In this document: positions 1 to 8,181 of the stretch, piece after piece
How positions within the stretch are numbered: the stretch's first letter is position 1
Layout: every line of letters starts with the position of its first letter
From: Odoribacter sp. AF15-53
GTDB taxonomy: Bacteria > Bacteroidota > Bacteroidia > Bacteroidales > Marinifilaceae
Reading direction: 5' to 3'
DNA: 64,000 nucleotides
Assembly (NCBI RefSeq): GCF_003479425.1
Contig: NZ_QUHC01000001.1
Location: 868,001-932,000, forward strand
The notes under the pieces: generated by a model
The model's database searches: none
What the model was told of the DNA's origin: nothing
Seen by the model: only the letters and a program-made list of their open reading frames with translations
Translations under genes and position numbers: made by a program

Positions 1-1824
1 CACAACTGGCGCAGTTGCAAGGAGGTCGTGGAATTCAACAACCGCTTCTTCTCCTTGGCGGCCGTACAACTGAAAGAGTTGTACGATCGGGAATGCGGCG
101 AGGAAAATGCTTATTCCCGTTCGATTACCGAGGCCTACCACCAACCGGAACAGCTCGTCAGCCGACCGGGGAACGGGTACGTGGAGATTCGTTTTGGTGG
201 TGAGAAACAGGAGGAGGAGAGCGCCGGGGAGATCATGGAGTCGGTCGTGGATATCGTGAATGACACGATCCGCCGGGGCGGAGAGCTCAAAGACTGCGTG
301 ATCCTCGTGCGGAACGGGAAGGAGGGTGCGTTCGTTGCCGATTACCTGATAGAATATAACAAGCGGGAGGGTATTCCCTTCCCAGTACCTTTCATATCCA
401 ACGATTCGCTGTATGTCTCCTCGTCGCCTTATGTGGAGTTAATCGTCAACGTTTTGCGCTATATGGTAGAACCGTACGATGCGGTGAACCGTACCGTGTT
501 GCTCTACAACTACCGCTCGTTCGTCAAGGGGGAAAACACATCCGGTGACGATGCCCTTTTCAATGCAGGCAGCCGGGACGAGAGTTTTCTCGATGCGCTC
601 GACATCCCGTTGTTGCGAGAGCCGGGGCGGTTGACCTCCAGTTCTCTCTTCGAGATATCGGAAAACATCATTGATGCTTTCGGGTTGCGGGGCAGGGCGG
701 AGGAATTGCCCTACCTGATCGCTTTCCAAGATATCCTTTTCGATTACGAGAAGAATAACACCAACAGTATCCCCGTTTTCCTCGAATGGTGGGAAAAGGA
801 ACGCGATAAAAAGGTGCTTTCCACTTCCGAGGAAGTTGATGCGGTGCGCATCCTCACGATTCACAAGTCCAAGGGACTGGAATTCAAGACGGTTATAATT
901 CCGTTCTGCGCTTGGGACTTGGACGACATCCGGCACGGGCGGCGCATCTGGTGTCGCAACCGGGAGGAGGGATTCCGCGATCTCGAATATGCCCCGCTGA
1001 ACTATTCCGCCAGGCTGGCGGACAGTCATTTTCGGGAAGATTATCTCGTCGAGCACGTGAAAGCCTACGTGGATAACCTGAATCTGCTTTACGTCGCTTT
1101 CACGCGGGCGGAACGGGAACTTTACGTCCTGCCGTATGCTCCTAAGGTGACGAAAGAGGGCAAGCCCTCGGACATCGGGGCCTTTCTCTTCCAGGTGTTG
1201 GAAGTGAGCGACATGCCGGGATGGGATTCCGGGAACTTGCACCTGCGGGTCGGAGAGAAGCCCGTGCTTGAGAAGAAATCGCAGCCTACCGCAAACAACA
1301 CGTTGAGCCTGTCGGAATACCCGATCCATGAGCTGAACGAGCGGGTAAGTGTCCGCTACAAATATGAGGATTACACCGATCCCGAAGTGACGCGGGTTTC
1401 CGCCATTGACGAGGGGAAAATATTACACGAGATATTCCGTCGTATCGAGACCATTGACGACGTGGCAGGAGCCGTCGATGACATGTATCGTTCCGGCTTG
1501 CTCACCCTCTCCGAGCGAGATACTTACGGGGAGCAGGTGGTGACTTACTTGAATAGTACCATCCCTTCGGACTGGTTCGGGGGAACCTACAAGGTGGTGA
1601 ACGAGCGTGATATTCTCTTCCGTGTCTCCGGGAAAGCCCGTCCTGATCGTGTGATGATCGACGGCAATAAAGCGATCATCGTTGATTACAAGTTTGGTCG
1701 TGTGGAAGAAAAGTCCTACCTCCGTCAGGTGGGTTTCTACTGTAAAACCTTGCGCCAAATGGGATATACCGACGTCACGGGATATATCTGGTACGTGACG
1801 CTGGGAAAGGTCATTAGTTTATAA
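1..1824 (+). CDS. UvrD/AddA-type helicase-nuclease, C-terminal part (5' end outside window)
   Basis: The reading frame is open from the first base, so the gene begins upstream; the GTG at 28 is an internal Val, not a start. The first visible codons give NWRS, the superfamily 1 helicase motif IV. RILTIHKSKGLEF near nt 847-885 is motif V and LYVAFTRAERELYVL near nt 1087-1131 is motif VI. The C-terminus has a RecB-family PD-(D/E)XK nuclease: GKARPDRV followed by IIVDYKFGR near nt 1675-1700, where D and K are catalytic-type residues. The family unwinds and degrades double-strand ends for recombinational repair, as AddA/RexA or RecB does; its partner would be expected upstream. The gene is visibly richer in GC than the rest of the window. 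Family assignment is sure; AddA rather than another RecB-like protein is inference. Confidence 0.88.
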   Translation, partial: HNWRSCKEVVEFNNRFFSLAAVQLKELYDRECGEENAYSRSITEAYHQPEQLVSRPGNGYVEIRFGGEKQEEESAGEIMESVVDIVNDTIRRGGELKDCVILVRNGKEGAFVADYLIEYNKREGIPFPVPFISNDSLYVSSSPYVELIVNVLRYMVEPYDAVNRTVLLYNYRSFVKGENTSGDDALFNAGSRDESFLDALDIPLLREPGRLTSSSLFEISENIIDAFGLRGRAEELPYLIAFQDILFDYEKNNTNSIPVFLEWWEKERDKKVLSTSEEVDAVRILTIHKSKGLEFKTVIIPFCAWDLDDIRHGRRIWCRNREEGFRDLEYAPLNYSARLADSHFREDYLVEHVKAYVDNLNLLYVAFTRAERELYVLPYAPKVTKEGKPSDIGAFLFQVLEVSDMPGWDSGNLHLRVGEKPVLEKKSQPTANNTLSLSEYPIHELNERVSVRYKYEDYTDPEVTRVSAIDEGKILHEIFRRIETIDDVAGAVDDMYRSGLLTLSERDTYGEQVVTYLNSTIPSDWFGGTYKVVNERDILFRVSGKARPDRVMIDGNKAIIVDYKFGRVEEKSYLRQVGFYCKTLRQMGYTDVTGYIWYVTLGKVISL

Positions 1825-1844
1825 AATTTATGACGCTTATAAAG

Positions 1845-1967
1845 CCCGAGGACTTTGGGGCAAGAAAACTAAAAATTTAGAATAAAAAAAGCGGTTGCCA
1901 GTGCGAGGGATTAACCTGCAACTTGCAACCTGCTAATTTGTAATTTGAAAATCGCCGGAGGCTATTT
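1845..1967. other. Convergent intergenic spacer with imperfect hairpin
   Basis: This spacer lies between two convergent genes. An imperfect inverted repeat (GAAAATCGCC, loop GGA, GGCTATTTTC, one mismatch) sits near 1945-1968 and could act as a terminator for the minus-strand gene. Nothing else is recognisable. Confidence 0.35.
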
Positions 1968-3377
1968 TCAATTATTCCTATAATCCGCTCTTTTCCTGCC
2001 GAGAGGAACGCTAACGCCGAGATAGGCGTTCAGGCGGTTGGCTTCTTTCGGGGCTTTGGTCATCAGGTAGTCCGAACCGATGAACACGGGACCCATTTTC
2101 AGTCCGATACCCAGCGTCTTGAATTCACTGTGCAGGAAAGAATAACTTAACGTTGCGCCGAACCAGTTTTTCGGGCGATAGTTAGCGGAAAGCGTCAACT
2201 CCGAGTAAGACTTGGGTTTCGTGAACTGCGTGGACGACAACACTCCGAAGCCTAGTTTATTATTCAGGATCATGTATTCGGCACCGAGGTTCAGGGTTGA
2301 ACGCAGGCTGGTTCTACGGCTTTTGCTCTTCTCTTCCGTTTGGAGTTGAAGCAAATCAAAGTCGAACACGTCTCCTGCCACGTAAGTATCTTCCGGGTGT
2401 TCCGGATCGAAGCTGACAAAATCACCGTAATCATGCTCGCTGTTGGTCGTGGCAATGGTGGTCGATGATTTCGTCCACTTGATGAAACCTAGGTCCAGGA
2501 TCGCAGCCGAAACGTTGATGCAGTTGAACAGGTTGTAGCTTGCTCCCAGGTCGATTCCGAACCCGTAGCCGGACACGCCGGGAGAATCGAAATCAATGTC
2601 ATCGATATACCCGCCGTCTTCATTATGGCTAAATTCAAGCCCTTTCATGGAAGTTTCCAGGCGTCCTTTCGTCTTCACTTTCCAGGATTGGTAGCTCATG
2701 ATATCTTCCGTGTTTATCTTCGCCTGGATCTGGTCGATCTTCGCGTCAAGGTTACCGATACCTACCAGCAATTTTGCCCGTCCGCCGATCGTCAGGTCGC
2801 GGGTCACGGGGCGGGAGTATCCCAGACCGATTTCGGTGAAGACATCCGCGTGAAGCTCCATGTTCTTGATATCGTAATCCAATTTCAACTGACCGTCTCC
2901 GAGTTCCGGGTCGATATTCGCATAACGGGCGAACTCGAACATCGTTTTCGGAATCGAGGCACTGACGATAGCCCGCGCCCCCAGATTCACGGTCCAGAAG
3001 CCCTTGCCACTGTAAAAACCGAAAGAGATCACGTCCGTGGTCAGGTCTATATTCATCGTGTTCTTCGTGTCGAGGCGATTGATAAACTTGTCGCTATTCA
3101 AGAAATCATTCTCGTTCTCGATGATATCGATAAAATCCTGTACGCTCAACTTGTTGGAAGAAGCGGATAAACCGATAGCCCCGACCGCAGGGATGTTAAA
3201 ATAACCTCTGGCAGGTTGCAACGCCGGGTTCATTTTGAGGCGTGCCGGGACGTTGTCCATGAAATAGGAAGTACGAAGCCCCTGTGCGAACCCCTCGGAA
3301 ACCCCGATAACGGTTAACAGCATGGCCATGCAGCTAACTTTCAAAAAGGTAAAACTTTTTTTCATAAATCGTGTCAT
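1968..3377 (-). CDS. DUF5723-like outer-membrane protein
   Basis: This 469-residue protein has an N-terminal signal peptide (about residues 1-31, ending SEGFAQ) followed by RTSYFMDNVPARLKMNPA, typical of the Bacteroidota DUF5723 family. The rest alternates short amphipathic beta strands (for example VNLGARAIVSASIP, LGLGYSRP-like segments, and a C-terminal strand LNAYLGVSVPLGRKRA), consistent with an outer-membrane beta-barrel related to the PorV/FadL type. The role of the family is unknown. It appears to be transcribed alone, convergent with the helicase gene. It could instead be annotated simply as a hypothetical barrel protein; the secreted barrel prediction is strong, the family name moderate. 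Confidence 0.7.
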   Translation of the reverse strand: MTRFMKKSFTFLKVSCMAMLLTVIGVSEGFAQGLRTSYFMDNVPARLKMNPALQPARGYFNIPAVGAIGLSASSNKLSVQDFIDIIENENDFLNSDKFINRLDTKNTMNIDLTTDVISFGFYSGKGFWTVNLGARAIVSASIPKTMFEFARYANIDPELGDGQLKLDYDIKNMELHADVFTEIGLGYSRPVTRDLTIGGRAKLLVGIGNLDAKIDQIQAKINTEDIMSYQSWKVKTKGRLETSMKGLEFSHNEDGGYIDDIDFDSPGVSGYGFGIDLGASYNLFNCINVSAAILDLGFIKWTKSSTTIATTNSEHDYGDFVSFDPEHPEDTYVAGDVFDFDLLQLQTEEKSKSRRTSLRSTLNLGAEYMILNNKLGFGVLSSTQFTKPKSYSELTLSANYRPKNWFGATLSYSFLHSEFKTLGIGLKMGPVFIGSDYLMTKAPKEANRLNAYLGVSVPLGRKRADYRNN

Positions 3378-3499
3378 TAATACATCTGAATTGATATTTA
3401 CAAGCTACAAAATTGATGTTTTTTTTTAGAATAGCCAAGGAATATTATTAATTCTTTGTTCCGATTTAATGAAATAAAAGAATATTTGTCTCTCCATTA

Positions 3500-3531
3500 T
3501 TTGGAAATATGAAAAACATGCTCTATCTTTG
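3500..3531 (+). promoter_or_regulatory. Bacteroidetes-type promoter of initiator tRNA gene 1
   Basis: TTTG at 3500-3503 and TATCTTTG at 3524-3531 match the -33/-7 consensus TTTG-N19-21-TAnnTTTG of Bacteroidota sigma-ABfr promoters with a 20-nt spacer. It lies about 33 nt upstream of the tRNA. Confidence 0.7.
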
Positions 3532-3549
3532 CACTCGCAAAACAGAACA

Positions 3550-3639
<90 letters not shown>

Positions 3640-3642
3640 GGC

Positions 3643-3672
3643 AAAGGATCGGTGAAAATCGATCCTTTTTCT
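3643..3672 (+). terminator. Intrinsic terminator of tRNA-fMet copy 1
   Basis: The stem AAAGGATCG (3643-3651) pairs with CGATCCTTT (3660-3668) across an 8-nt loop and continues into T residues. It is closely related to the terminator following the second copy. Confidence 0.8.
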
Positions 3673-3803
3673 ATTTCCTTAATGCAAGCTTTTATAATTT
3701 GATATACCTTCGTGAAGGTGTAATACCATATTAAAAAATGCATACAGAATAACGTGAGATGTAGTATTTTTCTTATTTTTATCCGTGTTAAATGGTTTGA
3801 GTT

Positions 3804-4772
3804 ATGGTGAAAAAATTGTTTCTGTTTATTTTGATTCTCACGAGTATTCAAGTGAATGGTCAAATTACGAAAGTGGGTGAGGGGCAAGTGTCCCCTGACG
3901 GTAATTTTGTTGCATTTATATGTTATATGGGGCATGTCCAAGATATTTTTCTTTATGATCTACAGAAAGATACGTTGTCTCAGATTACTAATTCTTCTGT
4001 GTTGGATTTTGATTCGCAATATAAAACTTCATTGAACTGGATTGATAATCAACGGATTCTTTTTTTGTCAAAATATGGTGGTTTGTCCCAACAGTATATA
4101 GTGAATGTTTTCACGAAAACGATGGAGCCGAACGGGACATCTTCTTCGAACGAGTATTTGTTGGAATATTCTAGCGTAAATCAGGAATCGTACTATATTT
4201 CATCCCATAAAGGGATGGAACCTGCTGTCTTCAGTAGAAAATTGCACGATTCGCGAGAGAGGAAAGTGTCAAAAGGTAATATGAATTGTACTTCTATTAC
4301 AGTATCACCTAACGGGGAATTGTTAACGTACAAGGAAATGCCTTTCGGAAAAACCGTGTTGATTTCTCTGAGAGATAACAAGATTATAAAAACAAAAGTG
4401 CCAACGAAGAATACATTCGTGTATGCTTGGAGTCCCTCCTGTGATCGATTTATATATAGGTACACGTATTTTACAGGCGAGACAAGTGAAAGTGAATTAC
4501 GACTTTACAATATTATTACTAAAACAAGTGAGATAATAATGAAAGATTGTGATTTTGTTTGGGGGTGTTTATGGACTAAAGATAAGTATATTTACTGTTT
4601 ATCCAATAAATGCTATCTGGTGGATCAAGAAACAGGGAAACAGAAAGAATATGATGTTATCGGAAGACCTGCTTGCTGGTTAAATAATGGACAGTCCGTA
4701 TTGTTTATTCAAGATAAGAAAGCGTTTATTCTGGATTTATTTACCGGGGGTGTAAAGAACGTTATAAATTAA
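3804..4772 (+). CDS. Secreted TolB/PD40-like beta-propeller protein
   Basis: This 322-residue protein begins with a signal peptide (MVKKLFLFILILTSIQVNGQ). It is followed by repeated propeller blades of the PD40/WD40-like type: VSPDGNFVAFICY, LNWIDNQRILFLS, VSPNGELLTYKE, YAWSPSCDRFIYRY and CWLNNGQSVLFIQD. Such propellers bind ligands or partner proteins. The N-terminal blade resembles the propeller of S9 peptidases, but no hydrolase domain follows, so it may be a stand-alone propeller or a remnant of such a peptidase. It is the only gene between two inverted tRNA-fMet copies and has more AT-rich codon use than its neighbours, which suggests acquired DNA. Function is not known. Confidence 0.7.
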   Translation: MVKKLFLFILILTSIQVNGQITKVGEGQVSPDGNFVAFICYMGHVQDIFLYDLQKDTLSQITNSSVLDFDSQYKTSLNWIDNQRILFLSKYGGLSQQYIVNVFTKTMEPNGTSSSNEYLLEYSSVNQESYYISSHKGMEPAVFSRKLHDSRERKVSKGNMNCTSITVSPNGELLTYKEMPFGKTVLISLRDNKIIKTKVPTKNTFVYAWSPSCDRFIYRYTYFTGETSESELRLYNIITKTSEIIMKDCDFVWGCLWTKDKYIYCLSNKCYLVDQETGKQKEYDVIGRPACWLNNGQSVLFIQDKKAFILDLFTGGVKNVIN

Positions 4773-4777
4773 CAATG

Positions 4778-4808
4778 AAAAAAGGATCGAGAGAATCGAT
4801 CCTTTTTT
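4778..4808. terminator. Bidirectional terminator between propeller gene and tRNA-fMet copy 2
   Basis: AAAAAAGGATCGA (4778-4790), loop GAGAA, TCGATCCTTTTTT (4796-4808). The stem has runs of A and T on either side, so it can terminate the plus-strand gene and the minus-strand tRNA. Confidence 0.85.
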
Positions 4809-4898
<90 letters not shown>

Positions 4899-4916
4899 AT
4901 TACCGTTTTGCGTGTG

Positions 4917-4947
4917 CAAAGATAGTGTATTTATATAGTACGTGCAA
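4917..4947 (-). promoter_or_regulatory. Promoter of tRNA-fMet copy 2
   Basis: On the minus strand TATCTTTG (plus-strand CAAAGATA, 4917-4924) lies about 33 nt upstream of the tRNA. A TTGC box (plus-strand GCAA, 4944-4947) is 19 nt further upstream. It matches the -7/-33 arrangement of copy 1. Confidence 0.6.
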
Positions 4948-5002
4948 GTATTTCGATCTTTTTTTTAGAATAAATAAAATTAGCTGCCACGGGGCTAAAA
5001 AG

Positions 5003-5032
5003 AAGCGGGAATGACAATCGTCATTCCCGCTT
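5003..5032 (-). terminator. Terminator of transketolase gene
   Basis: AAGCGGGAATGAC (5003-5015) pairs with GTCATTCCCGCTT (5020-5032) around a 4-nt loop. On the minus strand it is followed by TCTTTTT. Confidence 0.85.
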
Positions 5033-5053
5033 GATATCTAGTAATTTGGAATG

Positions 5054-7084
5054 CTATTTCCCTAATAATTCACATACTTCGTTGAATACGCATTCTCCGG
5101 TAAATCCGAATTTCTCGTCCAGTACTTTGGCAGGAGCGGAGTATCCGAAGTGGTTTACACCGTGAATACGACCGTTGCATCCAACCAAACCTTCCAGAGT
5201 TACGGATAGGCCCGCGGTCAACCCGTATTTCGGTTTATTGGCCGGAATAACTTGTTCTTGGTAAGCCTGGGATTGATGACGGAATAGACCTTCAGAAATG
5301 ACGGATACGATTTGAGCCGTGATACCTTTACGTTCCTGAAGAAGTTTTGCCCCTTCAACCAGCGTGGATACTTCCGAACCGGAAGCAACTAGGATCACGT
5401 CCGGGTTCTCTCCGGTCTTGCATACCACGTAAGCCCCTTTTTCTGCCTGTAAAGCTTCGTCGTAACGATCTTTGCCGGGGAGGTCGGTGATATTTTGTCT
5501 AGAGAGGATTAATGCGGTTGGAGTGGTAGTGTTTTCCATGGCCATCTTCCAAGCAACAGAAGTTTCCGCTGCATCAGCTGGGCGTAAAGCCAACAAGCTC
5601 ATTTTTCCGGAGTGATTTTCCAGTTTTTCCATCAAACGCAATTGAGCCTCGTGCTCGATCGGTTGATGGGTGGGACCGTCTTCTCCCACGCGGAACGCAT
5701 CATGCGACCAAACGTATTTCACCGGAACTTCCATCAGGGCGGCCAAACGTACGGCAGGTTTCATGTAATCGGAGAACACGAAGAAGGTTCCGCAGGCCAC
5801 GAAGATACCCCCGTGAAGAGCGATTCCGTTACAGATAACAGCCATGGTCAACTCGGCAACCCCGGCTTGTAAGAAGGCCCCGCTGAAGTCTCCTTTCACC
5901 AGGTCACGGGCTCCACCTTTGATGAATCCGTCTGTTTTATCGGAGTTACTCAGGTCGGCAGAAGAGACGATCATGTTCTCTACTTGCTGTGCCAGTGCAA
6001 CTAACACGTCAGCCGAAGCGGCACGCGTGGCGATGTTTGCTTTATGTTGGATAGCTTTATAATCAATTTCGGGAGCTTTGCCGGACAAGAACTTGTGCAA
6101 TTTTGCAGCTAGTTCCGGGTTCGCTTTTTCCCAAGCGGCTTGCTCTACCTTTTTAGCTTTAGCGTAAGCCCGTTTTTCATCGAGTATTTTCGCGTAGAAC
6201 TCGGCTACTTCCGGGAATATCGTGAATGGATTCTGCGGGTCTCCACTCAAGTTTTCGATGGTTTTTTCGATAGAAGCACCGGCACCGGTTAACGGTTGCC
6301 CGTGAGTGGACACTTTGTTGGAGAAGTCTTCCCCGTTAGCCCCCATGGCACCTTTTCCCATCAATGTCTTACCGATGATCAGGGTAGGACGTTCTTTCTC
6401 GGCGTTAGCGGCCTGTAACGCTTTGATGATCTCGTTGGCGTTGTTTCCGTTGATCGTGATCACGTTCCAGCCCCAAGCCTGGTATTTGGCAGCCGTGTCC
6501 TCGCATGTTACTTCATTCACGCGGGTTGACAACTGAACATCGTTGGCATCGTAGAACATGATCAGGTTGGATAATCCCAATGTTCCGGCAATACGTCCGG
6601 CACCTTGAGAGATTTCTTCCTGAATACCCCCGTCAGAGATAAAAGCGTACGTTTTGTGTGCCATCCATTCACCGAAACGGGCTACTAGGAACCGTTCGGC
6701 AATAGCGGCACCAACAGCCATGGCATGTCCCTGACCGAGAGGGCCGGATGTGTTCTCGACACCCCGTTTCGGGTCTACTTCGGGGTGTCCGGGTGTCACG
6801 CTACCCCATTGACGGAAGTTTTTCAAATCTTCCATGCTGTACGTGCCGATCAGGCTTAGCATGGAATACAGCATCGGTGACATGTGTCCCGGATCCATGA
6901 AAAAACGGTCCCGGTTAGCCCAGGTCATATCATCCGGATCAAAATTTAAGAATTGGGAATACAACACGTTAATGTAATCAGCACCACCCATAGCTCCGCC
7001 CGGATGACCTGATTTTGCTTTTTCAACCATAGAAGCTGAAAGGATGCGGATGTTGTCCGCTGCTCGATTAAGGATCTTCTCCAT
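5054..7084 (-). CDS. tkt: Transketolase
   Basis: At 676 residues this has the usual length of a full-size transketolase. It transfers two-carbon units between sugar phosphates in the non-oxidative pentose phosphate pathway, using thiamine diphosphate. Visible signatures are KSGHPGGAMGGADY near residue 24, the cofactor-binding segment SDGGIQEEISQGAG ... FYDANDVQ near residues 150-182, and HDAFRVGEDGPTHQPIEHEA near residue 460. The first residue of the usual GDG cofactor motif is Ser here (SDG). The gene has its own promoter and terminator. Rpe, the next enzyme of the pathway, is encoded at 33975-34631 and not in this operon. Confidence 0.97.
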   Translation of the reverse strand: MEKILNRAADNIRILSASMVEKAKSGHPGGAMGGADYINVLYSQFLNFDPDDMTWANRDRFFMDPGHMSPMLYSMLSLIGTYSMEDLKNFRQWGSVTPGHPEVDPKRGVENTSGPLGQGHAMAVGAAIAERFLVARFGEWMAHKTYAFISDGGIQEEISQGAGRIAGTLGLSNLIMFYDANDVQLSTRVNEVTCEDTAAKYQAWGWNVITINGNNANEIIKALQAANAEKERPTLIIGKTLMGKGAMGANGEDFSNKVSTHGQPLTGAGASIEKTIENLSGDPQNPFTIFPEVAEFYAKILDEKRAYAKAKKVEQAAWEKANPELAAKLHKFLSGKAPEIDYKAIQHKANIATRAASADVLVALAQQVENMIVSSADLSNSDKTDGFIKGGARDLVKGDFSGAFLQAGVAELTMAVICNGIALHGGIFVACGTFFVFSDYMKPAVRLAALMEVPVKYVWSHDAFRVGEDGPTHQPIEHEAQLRLMEKLENHSGKMSLLALRPADAAETSVAWKMAMENTTTPTALILSRQNITDLPGKDRYDEALQAEKGAYVVCKTGENPDVILVASGSEVSTLVEGAKLLQERKGITAQIVSVISEGLFRHQSQAYQEQVIPANKPKYGLTAGLSVTLEGLVGCNGRIHGVNHFGYSAPAKVLDEKFGFTGECVFNEVCELLGK

Positions 7085-7120
7085 GCCTATATTTTTTTGA
7101 TGAAAATTTTAAATTTTCGG

Positions 7121-7151
7121 CAAAGGTATGCTTTTCTCTTGGAAATACAAA
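7121..7151 (-). promoter_or_regulatory. Promoter of transketolase gene
   Basis: On the minus strand the -7 element TACCTTTG (plus 7121-7128) and the -33 element TTTG (plus CAAA at 7148-7151) are separated by 19 nt, an excellent match to the Bacteroidota consensus. The -33 box lies just inside the noncoding end of the upstream gene. Confidence 0.75.
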
Positions 7152-7155
7152 AGAA

Positions 7156-7602
7156 CTAATCTTCATACGTATCTAATTTCCATCCTTTTTCACCTCTTTT
7201 TTCTCTCCAATCCCAATAGGTATCAAAAAACATGTCGTGTAGAAAATCCTCGGCAGGTTCCAGATCTTTATTAGGCTCTAAGTCAATCATTTTTACACCG
7301 GTCCATGCGCTGTTTTCTCCTTGTGGGTCTCCCGTTTCATCGATAATGTTAAATAAATGAAATAGAACTGTTGCAGAATTATTTGCGAATAGTTTTCTCA
7401 AGGCACTTTTCAAAGCTTCGTTATTGTCTAGTTTGCCAAGTTCTATTTTTTCCGCATCAGAGAATCCGCAATTAGGGGGATAACACATGAAATTAAAATC
7501 CTTTTTTTCAACTATTTTAGTCGCATCTGAGTCTGCGTATTTTTCAATGATGCGATTTGCTTCGACAAGTAAAATTTTGGCATTCGTATTTGATAGCTTC
7601 AT
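7156..7602 (-). CDS. Hypothetical acidic cytoplasmic protein
   Basis: I do not recognise this 148-residue protein. It has no signal peptide or membrane segment. It is acidic, with a mixed alpha/beta appearance: an N-terminal helix (AKILLVEANRIIEKYAD), a Cys-containing loop MCYPPNCGFSDAEK near residues 38-52, a hydrophobic strand SATVLFHLFNIID near residues 75-88, and a Trp-rich C-terminus DTYWDWREKRGEKGWK. It lies 34 nt downstream of the CYTH gene on the same strand and may be cotranscribed with it. Size and acidity would fit an immunity-like protein, but nothing nearby supports that. Confidence 0.6.
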   Translation of the reverse strand: MKLSNTNAKILLVEANRIIEKYADSDATKIVEKKDFNFMCYPPNCGFSDAEKIELGKLDNNEALKSALRKLFANNSATVLFHLFNIIDETGDPQGENSAWTGVKMIDLEPNKDLEPAEDFLHDMFFDTYWDWREKRGEKGWKLDTYED

Positions 7603-7636
7603 AAGTTCTTTTGTTTTATAAATTAATAAGATATAG

Positions 7637-8104
7637 CTACCATTTCGAGTAAGGATTTTGTGCTAACATGGCGTTGTAATATTTTGTCTCTCCGGTAACT
7701 TCCGAACTTAACCACGTCGGTTTTATGAATGATTCGTTCTCATTTTGTAATTCGATTTCAGCAATTACTAGCCCCTCGTTTTCCCCGTGAAATTCGTCCA
7801 CTTCTATCGTGTGTTTGCCGGATTTCACGAGGTAGCGGGTTTTGTCTATGATTCCCGGTTCGCATAGTTTTAGTAACTCTTCGGCCTCGTTGACGGGAAT
7901 CTCTTTTTCCCACTCGAAACGGCTGATTCCGGACTTGCTGTTTTTACCTTTGATCGTGATGAATCCCTTATTACCCTTTACCCGTATGCGTACGGTTCTT
8001 TCCGGAACAGAGGAGAGGTATCCTTGCGTGACGCGGGTTGATTGGAATGAATCTGACTTAAAATCTCCTTTTATCAAGAATTTACGTTCTATTTCTTGTG
8101 CCAT
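7637..8104 (-). CDS. CYTH domain protein (triphosphate tunnel metalloenzyme)
   Basis: This 155-residue protein starts with the diagnostic ExExK-type motif EIERKFLI (residues 4-11). Further tunnel-lining positions of the CYTH fold follow: TVRIRVKGNKGFITIKGK, RFEWEKEIP, KTRYLVKSGKHTIEVDEFHG and LVIAEIEL. The family hydrolyses inorganic triphosphate or, in some lineages, makes cAMP; bacterial short single-domain forms are usually tripolyphosphatases. It is cytoplasmic. The fold is certain; substrate is inference. Confidence 0.9.
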   Translation of the reverse strand: MAQEIERKFLIKGDFKSDSFQSTRVTQGYLSSVPERTVRIRVKGNKGFITIKGKNSKSGISRFEWEKEIPVNEAEELLKLCEPGIIDKTRYLVKSGKHTIEVDEFHGENEGLVIAEIELQNENESFIKPTWLSSEVTGETKYYNAMLAQNPYSKW

Positions 8105-8124
8105 GATGTTTAATTTTGAATTTG

Positions 8125-8168
8125 AAATGTAGAATTTAGAATGAATACAGTTTCTAAATTCTACATTT
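8125..8168 (-). terminator. 17-bp hairpin after the S9 peptidase gene
   Basis: AAATGTAGAATTTAGAA (8125-8141) pairs perfectly with 8152-8168 across a 10-nt loop. It lies between the S9 peptidase stop and the CYTH start and continues into a T-rich stretch on the minus strand, so it probably separates the two transcription units. Confidence 0.6.
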
Positions 8169-8181
8169 TGAATTCTACGTT

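Noticed and set aside
439..1329. A 296-residue open frame on the minus strand
   Set aside because: It is the antisense shadow of the helicase-nuclease gene, whose helicase and nuclease motifs are unmistakable on the plus strand; GC-rich codons keep the opposite strand open.
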